Shown here: piece after piece, positions 49,573-61,472 of the stretch
Layout of the letters: each line of letters opens with the position of its first letter
How positions within the stretch are numbered: position 1 is the first letter of the stretch
Translations under genes and position numbers: made by a program
The notes under the pieces: model-generated
Databases searched by the model: none
The model's input: only the letters and a program-made list of their open reading frames with translations
Told to the model about the DNA's origin: nothing
From: Apostichopus japonicus
Lineage: Eukaryota > Echinodermata > Holothuroidea > Aspidochirotida > Stichopodidae
NCBI RefSeq assembly: GCF_037975245.1
Contig: NC_092565.1
Coordinates: 4,339,499-4,403,498 of the forward strand
Direction of reading: 5' to 3'
DNA length: 64,000 nt

Positions 49573-52500
49573 GTAAGTTATCAATACAGAAGCAGTTCCA
49601 ACTGCTTCTACTTGCCTGTGGATTATAAATTTGTTTCTGTTGACGAGGTTCAGGATACTGAAATTTGATAAGAAGAGTTTATTTGTACAAATAGAAATAT
49701 TTCTTTGCTTCTTGGTAGGATTTTCCAATGAATTTGAAAGAAATTCTCAGTTCTCTAAATCTTGTGAAGTGACCCAATGTCACCTGACCAGAGTCAAACT
49801 ACATAGAGGTATGTGATTGTGTGATTTTCCAAACAGAAGCTATTTTCAATTGTGAAAGAAAAATAGTAACTTCCTGCATGTAGTTTCATACATAACCTTA
49901 CAATTCAATCTTCTGATTAATACTTATAACACACCATAGTAATCAGTCAGCCATTGGAACAAGAAGATGGGAGGTTGCTTACTTTCTATTATGATGATGT
50001 GCAAAATGAAAGTCAGAGGTTGTTAAAGCTTAAGAGTTTTCGATCAAACATACCATCACTGTTTTCAGAATTGATCATTGACACTTTTATCTTTGAAGTT
50101 GACTGACAATGAATTGAGTGTTATTAATAATTTTGATACTATCTTGATGACTTCTAATATCTTATTTTGCATTCCGTGAATGTAATGAATGTCTAATATA
50201 TGCTCCTAATGTTTTTCCTTATTTTATCTCTCCACAGGTACAGCAAATATTGGCAAGTCAACATTGTTTACCACTCTCCTCAATTCAGATTTCTCCAAAA
50301 CTAAAGCAAGTTACATGATCAAGCAACCAACCATATCCCCATGGCCAGGGACTACTTTGAACTTGCTTAAATTTCCAATCTTGAGACCAACCCAAGATAA
50401 AGTGATGATCAGAAGAGCAAGACTCAAGGCTGAAGCAGAGGATGCTTTGAAGGAGAAGAGAGCAGACATAAAACTCAGAGCTTATTGGAAAGGTAAAAAC
50501 CTTTATAAAGGAGGTGCTGGGATGTGGATCTCACTCTCCCCCTTCCCCCTCTCCCCTCCACTCTTCCCCCTCCTCCTCACCCCACACAGTGTTACCTCCC
50601 AAGTTAATTACTGTAGGTAGAGTGAAGCACAAAAAGAATTCCTTTGTGTGCAAATTATATGTAGCAAATTTAACCTAACATACAGAATGATTTGAAGTAT
50701 GTTGTCATTTGTTTTAATCTCCAGAATCTTACGGAGGTTCTTATGAAATTCCATAGAGACAAAGGCAGAAATTGGCAGTTACCATAGTTTTGTACCCCTC
50801 TATTGCACCTAATCTGTTAAACCATTGGTTCCAATCCTTTGGCCCCCTGAACTACTATCATATATGCATTTGACAAATCATAGTTGTCATTTTCATCAAA
50901 ATTCAATACTACAAAAATAATCTTTTATGCTCTGCAGTAAAACCTTTGTAAGTGAAGAAAGTGGTTTATTCTGACAGCCAGTAAATGGAACCACTTCTGC
51001 TCCAAGGGGTAGGGATTACCATCACTACTCTCTTACCCATCTCCACGCAACATGCGTATTTTCTTATCACCTAACAATGGTACAAACCTTGGTATAATGG
51101 TAACACTGCACCAGTTATCACCCAGTTTTACTTCCCTCAACATCTACCATTCTGAAGAACAACTCCTTCCCTGTGTAGATTTTGTCAACCACTTATCTGA
51201 CCAATGAAAATGATATATCCATCATTGTGTTCCTATTATTTTTCTAACCGTAAACATTTTCATATTTTGCTTCATAGAAAAAGTAGGCAGATCTTTTTCT
51301 GTGAAACTGAAAGACCAAAGTGAAGATTTACCCGATGAGCACCTACTGGTGGAATCTGAAGAATTTGCAGATCCTTTCAATACCATGAGTCTCAACACGG
51401 ACGTTGCTGAAGATCAACCAAGACGGGAGACTAAACCTAAGAAGAAGCAACTTCCATTCAGGTTCACACCGATGGAGTTTGAATCCGGGAAGTGGTTTTT
51501 TGACACACCAGGGGTCCTTCATGACCGACAGGTAAGTAGAATGTTGTCTTGACTTGGTGAGAGGTGAGAGCAGATACCCGAGTTGAGAATTTTTATAAAC
51601 TTCCCTGTGATGTTGTTCCGATGAAAGGCAACATCTTATTAATAGTCATTATCCTTTTTAAAGATACCGTGAGAATTCAAGAAATCTAGTATTTTTTGCA
51701 ATTAATAGATCTGAAATATTTGGCTCTGGTTAAATCAGTGTTTGCTTGGACTGCATGTCTCCTGTCCTGTTTGTGACGATGGGTGGAAGATTGCCTGTAG
51801 ATTGCTGGTAGATTGCTGGAGATAAGATGTTATCACTGGAAAACTGTTTATAAATTTGCATATACCCGAGTTGAATTTTTATAAACTGTTGGAAATTGCA
51901 CCCTTTGTCTATCTTTTACTTTTTCTAACATCAACTGTTTTTCACCCCCTCAGGTATTGACTCATCTGACGATGGATGAACTTAAGCTGACCATGGCCAA
52001 CAGAGTCATCATCCCTCGAACACTGATTATAAAACCAGGACAAGTCATATTTCTTGGAGGTTTGGGGAGGCTTGACTATGTACAGGTATGGTCATTAAAG
52101 TCAAAACAATGCCAGTGTGGAGCATTGTGATTAAATTAATGAATTTCTTATCTGAGGAATGCAGGTTCGACTCCTGGCTGAATCTTCCTGTTGTGTCCTT
52201 GGGCAAGGCAGTTAAACCCAATCACCTCACTTCACCCGGGGTCTTTAAATTGGGACCTGTGAGATAACTTGATGATATAGTTTTAGTAGTAAGATTGTGG
52301 TAACAAACTGTTGGATGTCCTCCAGGGGTGCATAGGTGTGGTGCACGGGAGTGTCTGTTTGAATTGTGTACACTTCGGGGGGGGGGGCAAATTACCAGTT
52401 TACCAGGGTTTAAATTTTGTAAAATTGTGTGAGAAGACATTGGCAGAGGTACAAGACTGTCAACCTTCAATCTTGAATACTTCCAAAAATATATAAAACA

Positions 52501-55440
52501 ATGCATTTTATTTGCTCTGTAAGTGTCATGTTTCCTCAAATTTGCTTTGTGAATAAGGATTAATGTATGATGGTATTTTAGATCCTCCTGCAAGCAGGAA
52601 CTCGCGAAGAAGCCATCATTGGCTTATCAAAGCCGCAAGCTGACCGAAGTCAGTCTCTTAGATTCATAGTTTAACGTCCATGATTATGAATTGTCAATTG
52701 TCAACAACTCTGTAACTGGACGACATACATTAATCTTGGAGTGACTCGAACTCGGGACCTTATAAATGATTGAAAAGCATCGGCATTAACCACTGAGCTA
52801 ATTAAGGTTAAATAATGAGCTAATGAATGTTAATATCAAAAAGTACCTGGGCAACAAAGTTTACCAAATCATCATTTGAAAATCATTAAGGACTCACTAT
52901 TTAATGGTCAATGGCAGAATATGTCGTCTGGTGTCTTAGGGTGATCAACTGATGTCTCCTTTTGATTTCTATCCATATTCTTTTTTAACACTATCTTTTG
53001 ATTTTCTAACAGGGTGAAGACTCTGTCTATTTTACAGTTTTTGCCTCTGAAGAAATTCCAGTCAGGTATTGCAGCCAAGATGAAGCAGAAGAATTTTACA
53101 CAAGACATGCCGGTGAAAGTTATTTCAAGGTAAGGCTGGCTAATTCCATGTGATGATACCATCATGGGTTTACCATTTATAGATTCTTCACTGATTTCTG
53201 CATGATGGGGTGAAGTGGGGGGGGGAGAGGGGAGTGGGAGGGGGGAGTTATTGCTCTTAAAAAATAGCCTTCTACAGGTCAGGAATTTAAAGCTTGATTG
53301 ACTTTTACACGCTTACCAACAAATTGTTAGTATATTTGCATCTTTCGTGCAGGTTTTGAGATTAAATGGGTTAAGTTTGTCAGAGTTATTATTAGTCAGT
53401 TTCTGTTCTAATCTTTTGAAAGCTACACATACAAACAAAAACCAGGATTTGCTCTAGTTACATTTTGAATAGAACAAAATTGTTCTAGGTGTTTAAGACA
53501 TGTTGTGACATGACATGCATGCAATACATATATTCATTGCAAAAGTGTCCAATGTGTGCTTTGAAATAGCAAGGAATGCTATTATGTCACAAATGCACCC
53601 AGCCATTACACACTCATAGAAAATATCAGAATCTAAACATTCCTTAAGGTTTGTTACAAAATTGTGCCGTGATCTGTACTTAACTACCTCTCTTTTTCCA
53701 TCCGTTTCAACCTCTTTTATAGTAAAGTTGCTAAAAATATAAACCTTTATTTTCAGAAAGTGACTTTTCCATTCCTTTTTCAGGTTCCCATTGGTGGCTC
53801 AGAACGTATGAAGACATTCCCGAAGCTATTACCCACAGATTATAAAGTGATGGGTTCTGGTTGGCAGGAGAGTGCCTCGGATGTACTGTTATCTTCAGCA
53901 GGTGCAGTTTATAATCCTTCTGATGTTTTAAAGGGATTGTCCAGTGTAACAAGTTTATATTTTATAAATGACGCGAGAGGGACATATTTCAAGCATCCTG
54001 GTAAACATAAACAAACAGATGTGATGTCATATTTGAACTCTGGCCCACCAAATGTTTGCTATGGATTGTTTTTCTTTTTTTGTTTTGACGATGGATTTTG
54101 GTTAGAGTCCTCAATTTTCTTAATGTTGATAGGATGTTCACAATGCCGCAGTGCTTTATATACTGTATTCATATTGTCATGTATCCCAATTCTGAAGTCA
54201 AAAATGGGATGTAAGTGTTTGAAGAAAAACATCACACAAGTTTATCAGAGTGCATCGATGATATCACACATTTTTTTCTTGTTATTAAAAGTTCACTTAT
54301 GTTACAGAACATTTCAACTTCAAATGCTATCTAGAAGTTGAATGTTAATCTCACCAGGATGCATAGGATATGTAAAATGCGTAAAATACAACATAATACA
54401 CTTATTCCCTTTCATCAGTCGGACATAACTCTAATAAAATAAATAAAACATCAATACATAAATACATATAAACAGATAATTCTCCTGGTGGGAAGTTATC
54501 TGATAGCATCATGTATTTCGAGAAAGTCGAATGGCTTGACACTCACCAGACAGTTTATGCTGTAACTTATTTTCTGCTCAAACTTGGATGGTTTTAGCTA
54601 TTTGAAAGATCATTTCCGATGGATGAGCGATTCATTGATTGGGCAATTCATGGATGATAAACCCACCTCACTTAAAGTGGTCAGGGCTTGAATCATCACA
54701 CTGCATACTCTCATGTGACTTTTCAAAAAATTGCAATTTAATAGTAGGGTGTTAGCATACATGTTGCAAGAGTTACAATATTTTAACAGGCCTACTATAG
54801 GTAGCCTAACAGTTAGTGATTTAGTATGTAGGCTTCACAGTAAACCCTTAAACTGGGTTTGGTCTTGAAAACGCCTGGAATTACGTTTTGTTGCAAAGTG
54901 TAGGAATCATGTGTACTGAGCAATTTCTACTTGAAGGAGACTATACGAGCTGAATTCCTTTAATACTTGCCTGTCTGCACTAAACTACTGGACTCTAATT
55001 TACTATTCATAATGCTGCAATACTTGGCTGCATTATTGCTTAGTTTCATATCAAACTTTAGTCTGATTTTTTCCTTAACATTTCTTTTATTAGCACTTTC
55101 ATTTGAAAATGCCTCAGCAAACCATGTCCTTTGGTGAGTAAGATACAGTGCTGGATGACTGCAAACCCTTTGGTCAGGCAGGAACCCTTTGGTCAGGCAG
55201 GATCTTGTGTACTTTTTGAGAGAGATCATTTTAACTTCCTTATCTTCACCAGGTTGGGTGGCCATAACTGCCGGACGGGGTATGGATATCCACCTCAGAG
55301 CCTTCACGCCAAACGGTCACGGTTGTTTCCTAAGACACCCAGCTCTGCTCCCTTTTGCGGTGAACATGAAGGGACGCCGTCTGTCCAAGCAGAAGCCATT
55401 CTATCATGCTGATCCTAAAGCTGTCCTAAAGTATCGATGA
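47439..55440 (+). CDS. noa1: Nitric oxide-associated protein 1 (mitochondrial circularly permuted GTPase), whole gene
   Basis: NOA1 is the animal relative of bacterial YqeH, a mitochondrial GTPase needed for small-subunit ribosome assembly and translation. Exons are 47439-49572, 50238-50492, 51278-51531, 51954-52085, 53013-53129, 53784-53901 and 55253-55440, joined in phase to 1065 aa. The N-terminus is Arg-rich with no acidic residue before about 37, fitting a mitochondrial presequence. A zinc-binding CSGCG..C..CQRC set lies at 537-577. GTPase motifs run in permuted order: G4 NKYD 642-645, G5 SAKTG 684-688, G1 GTANIGKS 712-719, G2 PGTT 748-751, G3 DTPG 872-875. A C-terminal domain with GWVAITAG follows. 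All core motifs are intact. The protein is about 370 aa longer than vertebrate NOA1; the excess lies before the zinc motif and includes an internal duplication (see findings). Family identity is very secure. Confidence 0.96.
49573..50237. other. NOA1 intron 1
   Basis: 665 bp, no coding or repeat signal seen beyond the run-on of exon 1's open frame. Confidence 0.85.
50238..50492 (+). CDS. noa1: NOA1 coding exon 2 (P-loop, switch I)
   Basis: 255 bases after TCCACAG. The split Gly codon completes GTANIGKST, the P-loop, followed by ISPWPGTTLNLLKFPI, the G2 region. It enters and leaves in phase 1, donor GTAAAA. The open frame beyond the donor is pyrimidine-rich intron. Confidence 0.96.
50493..51277. 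other. NOA1 intron 2
   Basis: 785 bp. A C/T-rich tract fills 50531-50584; nothing else is recognisable. Confidence 0.85.
51278..51531 (+). CDS. noa1: NOA1 coding exon 3 (linker and G3)
   Basis: 254 bases encoding residues 797-881. VGRSF is followed by an acidic linker, a basic KPKKK stretch, then WFFDTPGVLHDRQ with the G3 DTPG motif. Acceptor CTTCATAG, donor GTAAGT, leaving in phase 0. Confidence 0.95.
51532..51953. other. NOA1 intron 3
   Basis: 422 bp. A TACCCGAGTTGA..TTTTTATAAACT phrase occurs twice (about 51576-51602 and 51864-51888). I see no gene. Confidence 0.7.
51954..52085 (+). CDS. noa1: NOA1 coding exon 4
   Basis: 132 bases, phase 0 at both ends, encoding residues 882-925 with IPRTLIIKPGQVIFLGGLGRLDY, the conserved segment after the GTPase core. 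Acceptor CCCTCAG, donor GTATGG. Confidence 0.96.
52141..52300 (+). repeat. SINE fragment with tRNA-like B box and shared core (NOA1 intron 4)
   Basis: AGGTTCGACTCCTGGC resembles a B box and is followed by TGTGTCCTTGGGCAAGGCA, a phrase I associate with tRNA-derived SINE bodies of aquatic animals. The A-box half is not clear, so the copy is probably 5'-damaged. Confidence 0.6.
52590..52807 (-). repeat. tRNA-derived SINE, minus strand (NOA1 intron 4)
   Basis: Read on the minus strand, TTAGCTCAGTGGTTAATGCC is a near-ideal A box and CCGAGTTCGAGTCACTCC contains the B box (tRNA-like head about 52735-52807). The body continues toward 52590 and ends near a CCTGCTTGCAGG palindrome. The 3' border is approximate. 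Confidence 0.7.
53013..53129 (+). CDS. noa1: NOA1 coding exon 5
   Basis: 117 bases, phase 0, encoding GEDSVYFTVFASEEIPV..AEEFYTRHAGESYFK, which matches the NOA1 beta-rich C-terminal domain. Acceptor TCTAACAG, donor GTAAGG. Confidence 0.95.
53130..53783. other. NOA1 intron 5
   Basis: 654 bp with a G-rich tract (about 53209-53248), and otherwise nothing recognised. Confidence 0.85.
53784..53901 (+). CDS. noa1: NOA1 coding exon 6
   Basis: 118 bases encoding VPIGGSERMKTFPKLLP..ESASDVLLSSA plus one base. The P(I/M)GG(S/K)ERM motif is characteristic of NOA1. Acceptor TTTTTCAG, donor GTGCAG. The frame stays open well past the donor, but that part has no homology and the Gly codon must be completed by exon 7. 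Confidence 0.94.
53902..55252. other. NOA1 intron 6
   Basis: 1351 bp. Around 54594-54700 a segment with ACCCACCTCA..GTCAGGGCTTGAATC resembles the repeat at 62545-62668. No exon is seen. Confidence 0.75.
55253..55440 (+). CDS. noa1: NOA1 coding exon 7 with stop codon
   Basis: 188 bases giving the GWVAITAG motif, then HLRAFTP.. and RHPALLPFAVNMKGRRLSKQKPFY.., ending TGA at 55438-55440. Acceptor CTTCACCAG. The C-terminal order matches the family, with a shorter basic tail. Confidence 0.95.
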
Positions 55441-57917
55441 AAATTCAAGAAGAAGACGCTGAAGGTTCAACGACAGGTGAGATTCAGAGAGTTATCCATA
55501 GTGGCATCTGACGACTCGTCTGTGTGTTGTTAGAAGTGGTTGCCTGCAGACTTCATTTTTGCTATGTAATGATACCATTTAAATCTTTAAAATCATCTTT
55601 CAGTAGTTCACGTTTGGATGAAAAATGAGTTTTATAAATGTTGTGACAGATACCTCAGTGTCCATTCATACGAAAACTTGCCAAAAAAAACCAGAAAAAA
55701 AATTATATAGTCTTTCTTCTTTGTACTGCTTGCAATTTCTTTTTGCTTTTAGTTTGCCTTCCTTTTCCTTGTTTTGCTCTTAAAACACTTTTTGTTTTTG
55801 TTTAAATACTTCTGTAAATATATTTGTCAGTATAATTGAATACTAAAAATTTCCACAGCAATTCAACTCGTTAGTCAGAATATTCAAGTTTCATTTTCAG
55901 TGATATAAGAAGGAAAAATGTCAAATTTTTCTGGTTCATTTTTGCTTTTGCTGTTTGGATGTAGTTCACCCTAGGGATGTTTTTACAGAATGGAGAAAAA
56001 ACATAGCAGATCAAATTCCCTCAACGGATATGTTTCTAATACCATTTCATGTTCACGTGGTGTGATTGACAGGCCTACTCATTATGATTACCCTTTCTAA
56101 GTGACGGTGACGCTTTCAAGCTCCCGAAAATCCTCAAGCAATGATATGCTGTAAAACAATACTTTGTAGTGATGTGCTTAGACAACAAGGCCTTTAATAT
56201 AAAAATGGCTGAAAAAAATATTTTATCAGTCTTTGGTTGATTTTAACCAAACAAACACTGTGTATATGTTTATTGGTTTCTACCTATCTCGAACAATTTG
56301 CTGCAAATTCCTGCCAGCCATGTCAACAGGTTCTGAGAGATAAAACTTTTATCAGGAACTGGCAGTACCAGCTATACATGGGAGTAAGAGGTCACTTCAC
56401 TGGTTTAGCAATAGTTAGTATCTGATTAAGCTGCCCTTGTATCGATAGGGCCGAACAGTGCCAAGATTGCTGGTGGCATTCACTTATTAGATTGAAAGGC
56501 TCAGTGTTTAAAGATTCTCCACATTTACCTTCCGGTTCAAAGTAATATGGAAAGAATCTGGACAACATATGTTGTTGAAATCAAATGGAATCATTAATAA
56601 CTTGCCAGCTAGATTTCACTTAGTGAAAATATTAACCAGTTTGATCAATTTCCATTTCACTTTGGGAAGTACATACCAGGTTTGCTGGTAAAATCCAAAA
56701 TGGTGCTTTATTGTGATAACTATCCAATCACATATCTGAAGTCTCTAATTCATTAAACATCAAACTACATAACAAGATCATCTCTGTGTGGAAGAAGGGA
56801 AGGCTGGGAACAGTTGACAGAGAGTGGGGTGGGCGCAAAATGGATATGGACAGGATATTGTGTTGGCTGAACATGGCAGGGATGAATAGAAAATGAGTCA
56901 ACAGGCATTATTTCACCCGTCCCTCTCTCCCCAGTGGGTGTTAATGTTAGTTTATCTTTAAATGGTTTCATCAGGATTGGATGGTAAGGAGAGGTCGGAC
57001 TAGCAATGGCACAACAAGAGACAAAACTGGCATTTACAACGAATAAACAAATGAGTACCCTGAAATCCAAACTAATGGTTTGTGGGATTTGAAGCATGGT
57101 AACGTGACAGCATGTCATTGATGACTTACATAGAGAAAGACTTACAAGTAACTTATGCAGAGGACACTGGTGTTAGATTTGATTTCATGACACCAGCATT
57201 TATTTTCACCGATTTGGACTTCGGGGGCTATCATGATCAGTTGATATCGGACAAATTGGAAATGCCATATACATTGAAACACTTTTGAAGTACAATATAC
57301 TTTGCTGAAAGAAGTTGTTATCTCCTTCAGTTTTATAGGAGCTAAAACAGTGTTGGGATTTGTGAATGTTTATTCAAGAGATTCTCTAAAATGTTTCCCA
57401 TACACATCAAACAATCAAATATGACTGCACATGAGTTTATGTAGCTTTCTATTGTTGTGCAGCAGTAGTGTGAACATTAATTAGGACTGCAACAAGCTCT
57501 CTATTTGTGGTTTAATCAGTGACCAGGTATGAGTAGTTGAAGTTGTGAATCTTTGTGTGTGCAGACATAGCATGCACTGTCAAATGAGAGAGACTGATGC
57601 TATGCTCAGCATAATGGGTAGCAGAGCTACCATCTAACCATCTAAGAGTGCCTATGGTCAAGGTTACCTAACTTTGGGGGTTTTTTTTGGTATGAGAGGT
57701 ACATGGAAGATATACCATGGGATTTCTAGATCAGAGCAATATAAATGCAGTAATAAAAAAACTAAAGAAAAGGTAAAAAAAAGAAAGCTGTTTTTGTTTC
57801 TCTGCTTGCTTTGAAATTATTTTGCTATATGTTTTGGTTTTTGAGGTGTTGCATGGTGAATGTAATGTAAAGCTTCAGTGGTGTCAAAGTGTTCATCAGA
57901 AATGAGATGTGACAGTT
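55441..57917. other. NOA1 3' flank, no further gene seen
   Basis: No AATAAA is seen within the first few hundred bases after the stop codon. The remaining sequence is AT-rich without recognisable coding or repeats. Confidence 0.65.
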
Positions 57918-58186
57918 AATCCTCTTCTTCTTCCCTCCCTTGCCATTCGATATCCCTTTCTTTTTCATGCCACATCCCCTCCGCTCCCCTCCCTTCCACT
58001 GCCCTCCCCTTTCCTCCCCTCCCCTCCCTTTCCCCTTTACAATTCCTTTCAACATTCCTTCTACATCCCCTTTTTGTTCAATATTCCCTGCTCTTCCCCT
58101 TCCCATTACTTCTCACTCTCCTCTTCTCTCCCCTCTCCATCTTTCCTGTCTGTCCCCCTCCTTCCCTCTGCACCCTCCTCCCAGCG
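57918..58186. repeat. Long polypyrimidine tract (C/T-rich)
   Basis: About 270 bases, overwhelmingly C and T, made of CCCTCCC and CCTTTCC steps. It creates overlapping spurious Pro/Ser/Leu/Phe open frames, including on the complementary strand (Gly/Lys/Arg). Confidence 0.9.
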
Positions 58187-61100
58187 ATTATTTCATTAAA
58201 TCTTATTAACAGCTGATGAATTCTGAAAACCTTTGGAATAAGGAAAGTCTGTAATTCTTATCTCATTTGGAAAGAGAATGCTTTCCTTACTTCATTACAT
58301 GGCCTTTTTTGAATAACACAATGTTAGCAAAGTATTTCCATTAAACAATAGGAGCTGGTAATAGTAATTAGCTTGATTGTGAAGTCAAACGGTCAGTAAT
58401 TCAGCTAGCAATTTGTGAGACACTATTCTAAACACCCTTTATAATTCAGCGTGTGTAAGTAATGATTTGTAAATGTTGTTGTCGTAAATTTGAATGGCTT
58501 TAAATTTCAAGTACTCAGCTTAGTGTACAATAGATTTGAAGGTTGCTACATAGTGCAGGGAGAGGTTAACTCGCTCAACTAGCTTCGATCAGAATATTGC
58601 ATAAACTGAAGGTAACGATATACAATATGTACTTAAGTATCTCATGAGAAATCTCTCCGTGGATATATCAGATAATTCTTGCACACTCAAAGTGCAATCT
58701 TATCTATTATTATTATTTTATAATTTGAAAGATTTACTTATGGGAGACCATATCACATCTACAAATATGAAATAGGTACTGAAACATTGTCAATTTAGTG
58801 CTAGCAAGTTTTAGCAATGCCATGCTACCAAAATATGATAAAAATATGCTCTATAATATTGCGACTCTACAAATGAATCCAAGACTTTGAAGGGTGTCAA
58901 AATGAAATGGATGTTTTCAGCGAGGGGGAAATGTGTCTTTGAGGGTAGCTGTTGTAAAAGGATTAATGAAAACCTAAACATGAGTTTTGACCATAATTTG
59001 ATTCCCTTGCAAGATTTGAAGGTGACATTGAAGATCTCCACGTATGGCACCGGTTTCCTGTACATTACTCGAGGTACACTCTTCATTGTTGATTCTTGGA
59101 AAGGGCGCATTATGATATCCAACATGACTTGGGTGTATGCTGGTAAATAATGTTATTCTCCCTTTTGGTGCAATGCTTTTGAAAACTTTAATAATAAAGG
59201 ATTTTGTGACTGTCTCACAGCCAATTAAGTCACCCAGTTGACTGTTATCAGATACTTAATAACATAATGTCATTCATAAAATTTAATTAGTTAATTTTTT
59301 ACTCTAAATTGTTTGAAAATAACAAATTTTGAAGAAAAAAAAACATCTTCACAAAAATCAAAATCCTTCAATGTATTTAGCCCTAAAGTGTAGTTTCTCA
59401 AATGAAGAGTCTTTTAATACTGATCTGCATCAGAAATGCACAGACTGGTTGTGTTCTTACATTTTTTAATGACCTATATTGCTCTTCAATACAATTTACA
59501 TTAATGTTGCCGAGCCCAACATCCTTCAAAAGTCCTGATTTAGTGCTGCTTTGAAATCTGAACATTTATAGTGGTGTGATATGAGAGTAATCACACATAA
59601 TTGTGTAAAAAAAAAATGTTCTCAACATTTGGAAGGTTCCCCCCTCCTTCTCCTCCTTTGAATTATTCCACAGCCAGTCAGCCAGCTTGGAGATGTGAAG
59701 TACCCTCATGTTTAGGCAAAACACATCAACCTTTTATGAATTATATTTTTCGCCTGTATGTTGCATCTTGCTGACCATGTAGTTGTGATGTTGCTTGACG
59801 TGAACATAGATTTTCAAAGTGTTTCCTTGGCAACCTAGATCTCTCAATTGTGTAAGAACAGTCGTCTTGGAGTTGACTCGCATCTTTCTAAAGGCTATTT
59901 TTTGAAGGAGCGAAACTAATGTTGTAATTATCTGTGATTATCTATTTTTTCTTGTTTTTTTCTTTCGCCATCCAAGCTTTGCAATTAAGGCTTAACTGAT
60001 TTGTGTAACATCCTGGTCTTGCATTATGGATTGATGGGGCAAAGCAATTCTGTTAAGGGTATAAAGTTAGAAATTGCCTTGAAATTATCATGGAATTGAA
60101 CTTGCAGTCCATCTCAGGCAAGTTTTGAACTTTCAAAAGGGCAATTTTCAAAATTTGAGAGCACCAGAGCAGTGAGAATAAAAGCTTCCAAAAATGACAA
60201 ATAACAGAAACTGACCTCTTTCTTTCCTTCCATACTTTTGATTTAGCATATTCTCAGATATTGGATCAATAAGTTAACGAAAGCAGTTGTTGCCATCGGT
60301 AACAAGGACATTCTGACAAGTGGACAGGGCAATACAGTACATTTAATAGTGCATCAGTGTTCAATACTTTGAGAATTTGCACCAACTTAAAAATTTTGTT
60401 TTCTTCAAAATTTTTAGAATGACAGCTAAACATGTTCAGTGTTTTGCATGGAAAAAATGACTCTGAATTAATTAGTATTAAATACAGTTGCTGTCAAACA
60501 GTAACAAATCACAGCCTACTGGTATTAAAGTTGGTAATTATAAACTTGATTGTTTCTTTGTTCTAATGAAGTATAGGTATTCAGGGTTTAGTGTCAGTAC
60601 CACAACATCACAACTTCCCCAGCTGGTGCGTGTGTATGTGTAGGACTACTAAAAAGGTCTTTGCATTGATAGACAGTAACAGAACAGATTTGTAGTAGGG
60701 TTAACCATAAGAATCATGTGAGTATGCAAGCAATTTAAGAATTAGAGCTGTTTTTTCTTAAAATTATCCACTTGCATGGATTTTAATTTAATAGGTTTTA
60801 ATACATGCATAGGTGAAGATTCTTCCATCTTGCAAAATGTCAGTTCACAGTAGACATTTTAGCAGGTGGAAACACTGTTTTTAAAAAAGTTTATTACAGG
60901 GGTATAAAGTGGTATTTGGCTAGGGGAGCTGTTTTTACTTATTTAAACTTGAAGAAGACAGAATGTGCTGAAAACAAACAGTTCAAAGGTACAATGATGT
61001 TTTTTAATTTAAATTAGGAGAAACAAAAGAGAGTAATTAAAGGGCGGGGGCCGTCTGGCAGAATAATAAGTCAAAGAAGAAACACAAATTTACCCATAGC

Positions 61101-61447
61101 CAGGAGCTTATCTAAGATCCGATTGTAAAATATGGTAAACGTTTTTCATTCTCTGTTTCCTCCTTTGTCGCTCACTTAGGATAGGCAGGCTAAGTGCAGT
61201 CAAGACTTTTGTGGTGTGTGTATGTGTCATTGTGAGTGTGATCATGCGATGTGCTGGCTTGTAAACATAATCTCCAGAAAGGGTATTTCTTACAATATGT
61301 CATATTTAATAGCATGTGGCTTGCCCATATTAAGTATCACAAGATGCATGTTCTTTTTTGGTGTAGGTCGGTGTGGGTTTAGTTTAACCATTCCTCTGGT
61401 TGCCATTGTTTACTGTTTAACTATGTATCATCGTTACAATCCCACCT
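58187..61447. other. Unassigned DNA, no gene seen
   Basis: AT-rich sequence with no repeats or coding signals I can support. Open frames near 58811-59150 on both strands overlap each other and match nothing known to me. Confidence 0.6.
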
Positions 61448-61472
61448 GGGGGGGTGGGGGGGGGGGTGGGGG
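61448..61472. repeat. G-tract with quadruplex potential
   Basis: Runs of 7, 5, 7 or more and 5 G separated by single T (GGGGGGGTGGGGG..). It abuts the left border of the 440-bp duplication. Confidence 0.85.

Noticed and set aside
53902-54341. Extension of the NOA1 exon 6 frame to a Cys/Phe-rich C-terminus
   Set aside because: The consensus GT donor at 53902 and the perfect continuation of the conserved GWVAITAG motif in exon 7 show this is intron.
57909-58209. Overlapping Pro/Ser-rich and Gly/Lys-rich open frames
   Set aside because: They come from the polypyrimidine tract read in several frames on both strands.
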